A stretch of DNA of 5,448 nt from Candidatus Bathyarchaeota archaeon (GCA_030608925.1 JAUWDF010000068.1:1-5448); one strand, 5' to 3'. Numbered from the stretch's first letter, positions 1-5,147 are shown. Translations and numbers: made by a program. Notes: a model not told the origin generated them from the sequence alone.

Positions 1-69
1 AGCTGCGTTTAGAATACTAATCCAAATGGGTTCATCATGACCTCTTACGAATTCTCGAATTCTTAGCAT
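1..69 (-). CDS. GNAT-family N-acetyltransferase, N-terminal fragment (runs off left edge)
   Basis: The first 23 codons of a leftward gene are present, and the rest lies outside the window. Reading down from the ATG at 69-67, the peptide starts MLRIREFVRGHDEPIWISIL and continues N-A-A at the edge. An 'I-R-x-F' strand followed by acidic residues and a helix ending 'ILNAA' is how many GNAT acetyltransferases begin (family knowledge: these enzymes transfer an acetyl group from acetyl-CoA to an amine). A short AGGT at 82-79 lies about 9 nt before the ATG as a weak ribosome binding site, and a TATA-like box at 109-116 is well placed for this start. The next gene upstream on the same strand is also a GNAT, so the two may be a tandem pair. 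No catalytic or CoA-binding motif is visible in this fragment, so the family call rests on the N-terminal pattern alone. Confidence 0.55.
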   Translation of the reverse strand, partial: MLRIREFVRGHDEPIWISILNAA

Positions 70-108
70 CTTTGCTTTACCTAAATTACTATAGAATCAG
101 ATTTACAT

Positions 109-116
109 TGTTAAAG
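109..116 (-). promoter_or_regulatory. Possible TATA box for the left-edge GNAT gene
   Basis: On the minus strand this reads TTTAACAA. Its centre is about 43 nt before the ATG at 69, which would put transcription start near 86 and give a leader of about 17 nt containing the AGGT at 82-79. The match to an archaeal TATA box is moderate and there is no clear BRE. Confidence 0.35.
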
Positions 117-133
117 GCAACTCACGTATTGAG

Positions 134-148
134 GTTACAATTTGTGAC
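134..148. repeat. Imperfect 15-nt inverted repeat upstream of the left-edge gene
   Basis: The sequence GTTACAATTTGTGAC is symmetrical about base 141, with six of seven base pairs matching (T136/G146 is the exception). It lies about 20 bp upstream of the TATA-like box at 109-116, a position where a dimeric regulator could bind. It has no second copy in the window, so an operator role is only a guess. Confidence 0.25.
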
Positions 149-163
149 TTGAAGGCTGGCAAT

Positions 164-175
164 AATTCTAGAATT
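164..175. repeat. Perfect 12-bp palindrome between the two GNAT genes
   Basis: AATTCTAGAATT is a perfect palindrome 12 bp past the stop of the 188-718 gene in its reading direction. No T-run follows on the minus strand, so it is not an obvious terminator. Its TTCTAGAA core recurs at 4808-4815, where two more palindromes follow. In AT-rich intergenic DNA such a palindrome can arise by chance. Confidence 0.3.
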
Positions 176-187
176 GAGGTTTCTAGC

Positions 188-718
188 TTAGCACATCTGA
201 AGGCAGAACACGTGCCATTTTTCCTTTTCTAAGAAGCCTTCTCTGTAACCTCTCTTTCTACACAGGGCTATTGCAGCAGGATTATCAGTATAATATACAA
301 TTCCCTCATGACCTTTCTTATCAATGAACTGTTCAAAGAAATCAAAGAATTGTTTACCGTATCCTTTTCCTCTGTATTCCTTCCTCAGCCAAATTTCATG
401 AAGTTCAACAAGGTTTTCTCTCTTTCCCCCTAGAAGTCTCCTGAGTATCTTTTCGTCTTCCTCTTCCCTAGGGTCTCCTTTCTTCATCTCATCTGTACCA
501 GTTTCATGCCAGATTGCATGACCAATGATCTCACTGTTAATTCTCCAAATGATGAGATGCGATGGGTCATTCTTAACCCAATTTTCTTCTACAACTCCAA
601 GTTGTCCAAATCTTACATCCACAAGTCCAAGAGTCCTGTAATATTTGTGAAGATCCTTGAGAGTTGCATAATACCTCTTGAATTCTTTTAAACTTATGTC
701 TGCCACAAACTTCATCAT
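188..718 (-). CDS. GNAT-family N-acetyltransferase
   Basis: This 176-residue protein has the hallmarks of the GNAT fold, whose members transfer an acetyl group from acetyl-CoA to an amine on a protein, antibiotic or small metabolite. Motif A, the pyrophosphate-binding loop, is seen as R116-G-K-G-Y-G121 after the strand around residues 103-112 (LVELHEIWLRKEY). Motif B appears as YYTDNPAAIALCRKRGY at 142-158, with the usual Asn (N146) and the Tyr near the end of the fold (Y158). The length is normal for a single GNAT domain. The start is an ATG-ATG pair at 718-713 with a good ribosome binding site (AGAGGAT, 729-723), 4 nt before the first ATG and 7 nt before the second, so either Met is possible. 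The substrate cannot be told. The membrane-protein gene upstream ends 54 bp away on the same strand with no convincing TATA box between, so the two may be cotranscribed. Confidence 0.9.
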   Translation of the reverse strand: MMKFVADISLKEFKRYYATLKDLHKYYRTLGLVDVRFGQLGVVEENWVKNDPSHLIIWRINSEIIGHAIWHETGTDEMKKGDPREEEDEKILRRLLGGKRENLVELHEIWLRKEYRGKGYGKQFFDFFEQFIDKKGHEGIVYYTDNPAAIALCRKRGYREGFLEKEKWHVFCLQMC

Positions 719-772
719 TTGTATCCTCTTGCTCCACCACTAAGGTTCACTCTTTGTAGGGAACCCCTATGA

Positions 773-976
773 TCACTTATTTCTGATTCTTCCCACCAGA
801 GACCACAGAGCAATCGCCATTACAACTGCTATCAATCCGAAGGCACGAAAGAAATAGCCCAGATTGACCTGAAATGGTAGAATGGACCAAACTAAGAGTA
901 AGACAAACATGATTAGTATCGTAGATATGAATAACTTGGTTCTTGGTGACAAGGTCAACTCAGCCCAATCTGACAC
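773..976 (-). CDS. Small two-helix membrane protein, function unknown
   Basis: This 67-residue protein is not one I recognise. A short polar N-terminus (residues 1-14, ending SPRTK) is followed by a hydrophobic helix at about 15-33 and a second at about 46-62, joined by a turn containing NLGYFFRAF. It ends in the basic tail GRIRNK. The positive charges suggest a hairpin with both ends in the cytoplasm. The start is GTG at 976-974, directly after an in-frame TGA (979-977), so no earlier start is possible. There is no Shine-Dalgarno sequence. A strong archaeal promoter at 1004-1016 places transcription start near 976-983, so the message may be leaderless or nearly so. Internal TTG codons at residues 7 and 9 are alternative starts. 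The promoter and hydrophobic pattern argue that the gene is real, but no homologue is known to me. Confidence 0.6.
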   Translation of the reverse strand: MSDWAELTLSPRTKLFISTILIMFVLLLVWSILPFQVNLGYFFRAFGLIAVVMAIALWSLVGRIRNK

Positions 977-1003
977 TCACTAAAGCGAAGGGGGTCATGT
1001 CTG

Positions 1004-1016
1004 CTATAAACTTTCG
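1004..1016 (-). promoter_or_regulatory. Archaeal BRE/TATA promoter of the 773-976 gene
   Basis: On the minus strand the sequence reads CGAAAGTTTATAG: a purine-rich BRE-like CGAAA (1016-1012) directly upstream of a TATA box GTTTATAG (1011-1004). This is one of the best promoter matches in the window. A start of transcription about 25 nt downstream falls around 983, only a few bases before the GTG start codon at 976. Confidence 0.55.
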
Positions 1017-1183
1017 TTCAGGCACTTTGCTTCTTCCTTCCGTATGCAAATACTTGGTCCCTTCTGACCAGTGAGCTCATGCTTAAAATCTTGTTTCGTG
1101 GACTCTGAGCTCCTTGTTACTGTATTAGCGCGGGCACTTTGGTTATACATCAATGGGATGTTTGGTTGCACGTAGATGTCAAG

Positions 1184-1192
1184 GTATATATT
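1184..1192 (+). promoter_or_regulatory. TATA box of the DUF3795 gene
   Basis: GTATATATT is a canonical AT-rich TATA element. Transcription start about 25 nt downstream would be near 1212-1215, just before the TTG start at 1227 and its GGGGA ribosome binding site. The box lies inside the longer open frame that begins with ATG at 1176, which argues against that ATG being used. Confidence 0.5.
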
Positions 1193-1226
1193 TTTGCATT
1201 CTGCGCTATCTAAAGGGGATTGTGTA

Positions 1227-1703
1227 TTGAAAACCAAATCTTTTGATAATGTGAAGGATCAAGTTGGCTTTTGTGGAATTTGGTGTGGTAGTTGCGTTGT
1301 TGGTAATGGGGTCCTGAGGGAGTTGACGAAGGAGTATGAGCGTATTGTTGAGAAGTACGGTCTTGAAGATTGGGCATCGGAAGGCTTTGATTTCAACGAG
1401 TTCAAGAAGGGACTGGCTTCCATTCGTGATGTAAAGACTTGCTCAGGTTGTTTGAAAGGCGGTGGCAGGGACAACTGTGAAATTAAAAACTGTGCAAGGA
1501 GCAGGGAGCTAAAGGATTGCAGTGCGTGTGAGGATTTTATGGTGTGTAAGAACTCTGAAATTTTGAAAAAGATGCGTGAAGGTGCACGTGATGCTGGACT
1601 CTTGGTCAAAGACAAGGATGTTGATCAGAAACATTTTTTGAAAAAAGCAATGAGTGAATTAGAGAATAAATCCCCTCACTGTATCCTCTTCTGCAAAACA
1701 TGA
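1227..1703 (+). CDS. DUF3795 cysteine-rich, probable metal-binding protein (TTG start)
   Basis: This 158-residue soluble protein matches the DUF3795 pattern: an N-terminal C16-G-I-W-C20-G-S-C23, then C72-S-G-C75, C84, C89, C98-S-A-C101 and C107. The paired cysteines suggest bound zinc or an iron-sulfur cluster. The family has no settled biochemical role. Between the clusters is a helical region (about 28-65) rich in charged residues. Two further cysteines at the extreme C-terminus, C152-x3-C156, bring the total to twelve. I chose the TTG at 1227 because GGGGA (1215-1219) sits 7 nt before it and a TATA box (1184-1192) lies a normal distance upstream. The in-frame ATG at 1176 would be upstream of the predicted transcription start, and its extra 17 residues do not look like the family. 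The neighbours give no hint of function. Confidence 0.8.
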   Translation: MKTKSFDNVKDQVGFCGIWCGSCVVGNGVLRELTKEYERIVEKYGLEDWASEGFDFNEFKKGLASIRDVKTCSGCLKGGGRDNCEIKNCARSRELKDCSACEDFMVCKNSEILKKMREGARDAGLLVKDKDVDQKHFLKKAMSELENKSPHCILFCKT

Positions 1704-1707
1704 TAGC

Positions 1708-1722
1708 TGAAGCTTCATTTTT
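1708..1722 (+). terminator. Possible weak terminator after the DUF3795 gene
   Basis: The 10-bp palindrome TGAAGCTTCA (1708-1717) is followed directly by five T residues (1718-1722), just past the stop codon. The palindrome has no loop, so a stable hairpin is unlikely. In archaea the T-run itself can cause termination, but five Ts is weak, and read-through into the next gene is possible. Confidence 0.3.
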
Positions 1723-1793
1723 CAAGAATGACACTTCTAGCAACTGTTTTAGGTGAGTAAGAGATTTAGCATCTGCAAGTCTGGTGGAGTTTC

Positions 1794-2801
1794 TTGAACA
1801 ACAAGTTTAACCCTCAACAACTTGAGGATTTCTTAGAGAAACAGGTTGCGGCAGACGAATTCTCTGGAGCTATGTTAGTTGCCAAGGATAACAAAATACT
1901 CTTCAAGAAAGCTTATGGGCTCGCTAGCAAAAGATACAACGTCCCTAATCGTATCAGCACCAAGTTCAACATTGGTTCAATAAACAAAGTTTTCACCAGA
2001 ATCGGAATTCTCCAACTAGCTGAACAGGGGAAATTACTCCTCAGCGATTACATTGGGAAACATTTACCAGACTATCCTCCGAACGTAACTAACAAGGTCA
2101 ATATCAATCATCTCCTCAATCACACTTCTGGAATGGGTCACTACTGGAACAAAGAGTTCGAAGCATCCAAACACAAAATAAGGACCATTGACGCATTCCT
2201 CAATCTCTTCAGGGAAGACCCACTAGCTTTCGAGCCTGGTGACGAAACCAAGTATAGTAACGCTGGCTATGTCGTACTGGGAAAAATCATCGAAGTAATT
2301 ACCCGACAAAACTATTACGATTATGTCCGGGAATACATCTACAAACCAGCTAAGATGAATGACACAGACCACTACGAAATGGACATGCCAATTCCAGATC
2401 TAGCTAATGGCTACACAAGACTAGATGAGGAAGATCAAACTCGCAAAGGACCACGAAGAAACAACCTTCTAATGATTGGAGTCAAAGGAAGCTCTGCAGG
2501 TGGAGGATATTCAACAGTAGACGACATGCACAGATTCTGCATGGCACTTCTTAATCATAAACTCCTCGATGAAGAGTACACTGAATTAGCTCTCACTCGC
2601 AAGAAAACCCAAATTTCGAAAACTTCAAAGCCAAGGATTTTTGGTCACGCAGGTGGAGGACCTGGAATCGGGTCAATATTCGAAATATACCTCGATCTTG
2701 ACTACATAATTGTGATCCTATCAAACTACGACCCTGACAACATGTGGCCAGTTCAAAAAGAAATTAAAAACATGATAATTAGTAACACATCACCCAGCTA
2801 A
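1794..2801 (+). CDS. Serine hydrolase of the beta-lactamase / penicillin-binding-protein fold (class C-like, PF00144)
   Basis: This 335-residue protein carries the three active-site motifs of serine beta-lactamase-like enzymes. They are S62-I-N-K65 (SxxK, nucleophile and general base), Y154-S-N156 (YxN), and H285-A-G287, which takes the place of the KTG motif, in the string GHAGGGPGIGS. The family's HTSGM segment is at 110-114 and a glycine-rich SSAGGGYST stretch is at 233-241. Archaeal members are usually esterases, peptidases or hydrolases of unknown substrate. As archaea lack peptidoglycan, antibiotic or cell-wall roles are unlikely. There is no signal peptide or membrane anchor, so it should act in the cytoplasm. 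The start is TTG at 1794: the frame is open only from 1770, GGTGGAG (1783-1789) sits just upstream, and the next Met (residue 27) would cut into the fold. A gap of 90 bp separates it from the DUF3795 gene. No clear TATA box is seen there, so cotranscription is possible. Confidence 0.9.
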   Translation: MNNKFNPQQLEDFLEKQVAADEFSGAMLVAKDNKILFKKAYGLASKRYNVPNRISTKFNIGSINKVFTRIGILQLAEQGKLLLSDYIGKHLPDYPPNVTNKVNINHLLNHTSGMGHYWNKEFEASKHKIRTIDAFLNLFREDPLAFEPGDETKYSNAGYVVLGKIIEVITRQNYYDYVREYIYKPAKMNDTDHYEMDMPIPDLANGYTRLDEEDQTRKGPRRNNLLMIGVKGSSAGGGYSTVDDMHRFCMALLNHKLLDEEYTELALTRKKTQISKTSKPRIFGHAGGGPGIGSIFEIYLDLDYIIVILSNYDPDNMWPVQKEIKNMIISNTSPS

Positions 2802-2819
2802 TTATGTCTCATCAATCTT

Positions 2820-2836
2820 AATGATCATTTAAAAAC
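2820..2836 (+). promoter_or_regulatory. TATA-like promoter with overlapping palindrome, rhodanese/beta-helix gene
   Basis: TTTAAAAAC (2828-2836) is a good TATA candidate whose predicted transcription start, near 2857, leaves a leader of about 20 nt with the ribosome binding site. The perfect 10-bp palindrome AATGATCATT (2820-2829) overlaps its upstream edge, where a bound protein would block TBP or TFB. A T-rich stretch at 2859-2866 may also help end the upstream transcript. The operator role is inference. Confidence 0.4.
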
Positions 2837-2877
2837 GAATAATAGCCACCAAGGGATATTATTTTTAGGGGAAAGGA

Positions 2878-4290
2878 ATGAACAGGCTGGCTCTCATACT
2901 CGTCGTGGCAATCCTCTTCTTTTCTATGCTTCCTGTTGTGGTTGCAGTTAACTATACTAACGTTTCAGTCTCTCAGGCATACACGATGATTGATTCGGTG
3001 CTTTCTCTTGTGGTTTTAGATGTTAGAACTCGAGGGGAGTATAATTCTGGACACATCCGAAATGCATTACACATACCTGTGTCTGAGCTTGAGGGGAGAT
3101 TGGATGAGTTAAATATAACTGATGATATTCTGGTTCATTGCAAGTCAGGGGGGAGAAGTGCCTCTGCAAGCCAGACGCTTGTAAATAACGGTTTTCTCTA
3201 TATCTTTAACATGTTAGGGGGAATTGATGCCTGGAAATCTCAAGGACATCCAGTGTATATCAAATACTCATCAATACAAGAGGCGATAAACACTGCAAGT
3301 CCGGGAGACACAATACTCGTAGGTTCTGGAACATACTATGAGAATATAATTGTCAACAAGAGTGTTTCACTTATTGGAGAAGATAGAAAAGCCACTATCT
3401 ATTCCGAATACACACTTTCCGCCGCGGAAATAAAAGCAGATTACTCTGTCGTGAGAGAATTCACCATCGTAAATCTCAGATCGAATTCAACTTACCCACA
3501 GGAGCTCTGCAGCATACTATTAAACTCCTCTTCAAACTGCGAGATCATAGACAACAAACTCTCACCCGTGTTGGGCGATGGGATTATTATAGATGGCGGG
3601 TCAGAAAACAAGATCATTGGCAATGAAATACACGAGATTCCTGGCAACGGAATTTCAATACGGAGCTCTATAGATAATCTGATAATGCAAAACTCAGTTT
3701 CCACACAAGGTATAGGATTGAATTTATCTGGTTGTCACTTCAACAACATGTACAATAACTTTTTCATATCCACTTCGAGCTCTGAGTGCATGAAGCTTTG
3801 GACCTCACATAACAATACTATAGAAAGAAACACATTCCACCCGGATTCAGGGCTGGAAACTATATCGCTACACAACTCAAGTAACAATTCCATTTGGCAC
3901 AATCAACTAAACCTCACTGGTCATTATGGCCCAGCAGTAAATGTGGATGAAAACAGCACAAACAATGTCTGGGATAACGGTAGTGAAGGTAACTACTGGA
4001 GCAACTATAACGGTACCGATTTGGATAATGATGGCATAGGAGATACTAACCTTCCATGGGAAGGAGTAGATAATTATCCATTAATGAATCCATACTGGAA
4101 TCCTGGAGATATAGATCACGACCTGGACGTTGACATTTTCGACGTTGTACAAGCAGCAGTTGCTTATGATAGTACACCTTCAGACACCAACTGGAATCCT
4201 CACTGTGACATAGCTGAACCATATGGAATCATTGATATATTCGATATTGTCACAATATCCTCCTCCTATGGAGAAGAGTATAATCCTTAG
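2878..4290 (+). CDS. Secreted rhodanese / NosD-type parallel beta-helix / dockerin-like protein
   Basis: This is a 470-residue exported protein with four parts. A signal peptide covers about residues 1-23 (hydrophobic core ALILVVAILFFSMLPVVVA). A rhodanese domain follows at about 33-125, with the CH2A-like string LDVRTRGEYNSGHI and an intact active-site loop H-C88-K-S-G-G-R93-S, so sulfur transfer or thiol chemistry outside the cell is plausible. Then comes a parallel beta-helix at about 130-405, opening SSIQEAINTASPGDTI and closing with the NosD-type signature GNYWSNYNGT...DNDGIGD. Such helices usually bind or cleave polysaccharide, or are structural. Last is a dockerin-like tail at 409-466, whose first calcium loop (D411, D413, D415, D417, D419, D422) is complete and whose second is degenerate. 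About 14 N-x-S/T sequons fit a glycosylated surface protein. The ATG is preceded by AGGGGAAAGGA (2867-2877). There is no C-terminal membrane anchor. It has its own promoter and converges on the next gene. The domain calls are firm, but the combined role is unknown. Confidence 0.9.
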   Translation: MNRLALILVVAILFFSMLPVVVAVNYTNVSVSQAYTMIDSVLSLVVLDVRTRGEYNSGHIRNALHIPVSELEGRLDELNITDDILVHCKSGGRSASASQTLVNNGFLYIFNMLGGIDAWKSQGHPVYIKYSSIQEAINTASPGDTILVGSGTYYENIIVNKSVSLIGEDRKATIYSEYTLSAAEIKADYSVVREFTIVNLRSNSTYPQELCSILLNSSSNCEIIDNKLSPVLGDGIIIDGGSENKIIGNEIHEIPGNGISIRSSIDNLIMQNSVSTQGIGLNLSGCHFNNMYNNFFISTSSSECMKLWTSHNNTIERNTFHPDSGLETISLHNSSNNSIWHNQLNLTGHYGPAVNVDENSTNNVWDNGSEGNYWSNYNGTDLDNDGIGDTNLPWEGVDNYPLMNPYWNPGDIDHDLDVDIFDVVQAAVAYDSTPSDTNWNPHCDIAEPYGIIDIFDIVTISSSYGEEYNP

Positions 4291-4345
4291 CTGCTCCGCG
4301 TGCAATCACGAATATCGCAACTAGTTTCCTTTATGGAGCTGTAGG

Positions 4346-4414
4346 AAAAAAAGTTGCCTTGTGGTTTCGTGGATAGAGATCTCACGTACAAAATCTTTTG
4401 ATAAATCAGAAAAA
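4346..4414 (-). terminator. T-runs downstream of the DUF3096 gene (possible terminator region)
   Basis: Read on the minus strand, past the stop of the 4437-4631 gene, there is CTCTTTTTCT (T5 at 4414-4410) and, further on, a run of seven Ts (4352-4346). Archaeal RNA polymerase can terminate at such T-tracts without a hairpin. The convergent gap 4291-4436 otherwise shows no gene, and I see no equally good T-run serving the rightward gene. Confidence 0.35.
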
Positions 4415-4436
4415 GAGAGGATTATGGTGTAATTTA

Positions 4437-4631
4437 CTATTTGCTTCTTAGTTCGAAGTAGTCTGCGAAGAATAGTAGTCCTTGTATTATGAAGTATAAT
4501 CCAACGATCCACTGCAGTAAGTCTGGGAAGGCGATTACAAGTACCCCGAAGATGAGAGCTATCAAAGCAAGGATCGGCTTTGAAAAAGTCACACCAATCT
4601 TCTTGAGACTTTTTTCTATGGTTTCACTCAT
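4437..4631 (-). CDS. DUF3096-like small two-helix membrane protein
   Basis: This 64-residue protein fits the DUF3096 pattern: KPILALIALIFGVLVIAFPD at 18-37, then LLQWIVGLYFIIQGLLFF at 38-55. The Pro after the first helix, followed by 'LL..IVG.Y.II.G', is the family signature. The two helices form a short hairpin. The N-terminus (residues 1-17) is charged and probably amphipathic, and a short tail ends ELRSK. No biochemical role is established for the family. The start ATG (4631-4629) has a good ribosome binding site (AGAGG, 4643-4639, 7 nt spacing) and a TATA box at 4666-4673. It is divergent from the winged-helix gene, which could therefore regulate it, although only position suggests this. 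It converges with the beta-helix gene. Confidence 0.8.
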   Translation of the reverse strand: MSETIEKSLKKIGVTFSKPILALIALIFGVLVIAFPDLLQWIVGLYFIIQGLLFFADYFELRSK

Positions 4632-4665
4632 TTCGATTCCTCTCGTATAGTTTCTTTTCTTCCAA

Positions 4666-4673
4666 CTTTTATG
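4666..4673 (-). promoter_or_regulatory. TATA box of the DUF3096 gene
   Basis: On the minus strand this reads CATAAAAG, with its centre about 39 nt before the ATG at 4631. Transcription would start near 4643, giving a leader of about 12 nt that just includes the AGAGG ribosome binding site. No clear BRE is visible. Confidence 0.45.
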
Positions 4674-4800
4674 ACTTGTGGAGAGAAGTCCAACCTGTCC
4701 TGGATATCCATCTCAGATCTATGAGGAATAACAAGGAAGCCTTATCTTTTTGACGCTAGTTTTGATGGGTGAAGCTACCACGTTTTATTAGAACGAATAT

Positions 4801-4809
4801 GTTTATGTT
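4801..4809 (+). promoter_or_regulatory. Candidate TATA box of the winged-helix gene
   Basis: GTTTATGTT lies 36-44 nt before the ATG at 4845, with a BRE-like AACGAATA just upstream (4792-4799). Transcription would start near 4830, leaving a leader of about 15 nt that has no Shine-Dalgarno sequence. A second AT-rich run at 4826-4833 is too close to the ATG to be its TATA box. Confidence 0.4.
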
Positions 4810-4840
4810 CTAGAAAATTGATCAATAATATATCTAGATA
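4808..4840. promoter_or_regulatory. Cluster of three perfect palindromes, putative operator of the winged-helix gene
   Basis: Within 33 bp there are TTCTAGAA (4808-4815), ATTGATCAAT (4817-4826) and TATCTAGATA (4831-4840), all perfect palindromes. Their centres are at 4811.5, 4821.5 and 4835.5, that is 10, 14 and 24 bp apart. The outer two share the core TCTAGA. They cover the space between the candidate TATA box and the start codon, where a bound dimer would block transcription. Autoregulation by the downstream winged-helix protein is a reasonable guess. AT-rich DNA makes single short palindromes common, so the cluster carries the weight, not any one site. Confidence 0.4.
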
Positions 4841-4844
4841 AGCC

Positions 4845-5108
4845 ATGTGTTCACATCCAGCAAGGAGAAGGGAGTGTCTGGCTATCACAATAGAGATTCT
4901 AAATGCATCTATAAATGGAATTATGAAAACCCATTTGCTATACTCAGTGGGTATGAGCTATGAACAACTAATTAGATATCTGGAATTTCTAAAAGAAAAT
5001 AGTTTCATCGAAACCCAAGGAAATCTATATAGAACCACAGAAAAAGGTATGAAACTGATAGCAGAGTTTGAATCTTCACCTTTGACAAGAAGCATATTGC
5101 TCATGTAA
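4845..5108 (+). CDS. Winged-helix transcriptional regulator, HTH_45-like (archaeal)
   Basis: This 87-residue protein is essentially one winged-helix DNA-binding domain of the archaeal HTH_45 (PF14947) type. After a short basic lead (R7-R8-R9) come helix 1 (CLAITIEILNASIN, 11-24), KTHLLYSVGMSYEQLIRYLEFL (28-49), which holds the helix-turn-helix and recognition helix, and the wing at NLYRTTEKGMKLIAEF (60-75). These match the family's 'KT.imy..nlSy.ql..YL..L' and 'y.tTekG' pattern. There is no ligand or oligomerisation domain, and the last 12 residues are short and partly hydrophobic. The ATG is the first possible start, as an in-frame TAA lies at 4839-4841. It has no Shine-Dalgarno sequence, so translation may use a short leader. 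The palindrome cluster directly upstream suggests autoregulation, and the divergent DUF3096 gene is a second possible target. A C5T8 terminator follows. Confidence 0.8.
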   Translation: MCSHPARRRECLAITIEILNASINGIMKTHLLYSVGMSYEQLIRYLEFLKENSFIETQGNLYRTTEKGMKLIAEFESSPLTRSILLM

Positions 5109-5134
5109 TCCACGCGAAAGCAAACCAAAACCTT

Positions 5135-5147
5135 CCCCCTTTTTTTT
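5135..5147 (+). terminator. Pyrimidine/T-run terminator after the winged-helix gene
   Basis: Five Cs followed by eight Ts (T5140-T5147) start 27 bp after the stop codon. An uninterrupted T8 tract is a typical archaeal intrinsic terminator and needs no hairpin. It lies between two convergent genes and would keep rightward transcription out of the GyrI-like gene. Confidence 0.6.

Noticed and set aside
128..181. Nine-base direct repeat ATTGAGGTT at 128-136 and 173-181
   Set aside because: There are only two short copies 45 bp apart with no gene or mobile-element boundary between them, so it is not evidence of an insertion.
506..691. Plus-strand open frame opposite the GNAT gene
   Set aside because: It is antisense to a clear GNAT coding region and has no start signals.
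1055..1070. Short hairpin TGGTC...GACCA in the divergent intergenic region
   Set aside because: It has only five base pairs with a six-base loop and no T-run, riboswitch-like or sRNA-like context; likely chance.
1004..1237. Minus-strand open frame of 77 codons in the divergent intergenic region
   Set aside because: It overlaps both promoters and the start of the DUF3795 gene, has no ribosome binding site or recognisable pattern, and its composition does not resemble a folded protein.
1259..1615. Minus-strand open frame of 118 codons opposite the DUF3795 gene
   Set aside because: It is antisense to a cysteine-patterned family protein and shows only the Ser/Pro-rich composition typical of a shadow frame.
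1794..2801. Antibiotic-resistance beta-lactamase
   Set aside because: The protein has the shared serine-hydrolase motifs but no signal peptide, has HAG in place of KTG, and sits in an archaeal context without peptidoglycan, so a general hydrolase or esterase is the safer call.
3492..3704. Minus-strand open frame opposite the beta-helix region
   Set aside because: It is antisense to a well-supported coding sequence; repetitive beta-helix codons often leave open antisense frames.
4321..4512. Minus-strand open frame of 63 codons overlapping the DUF3096 gene
   Set aside because: It lies in another frame over the end of a well-supported family gene and the following T-rich spacer, and its translation has no recognisable features.
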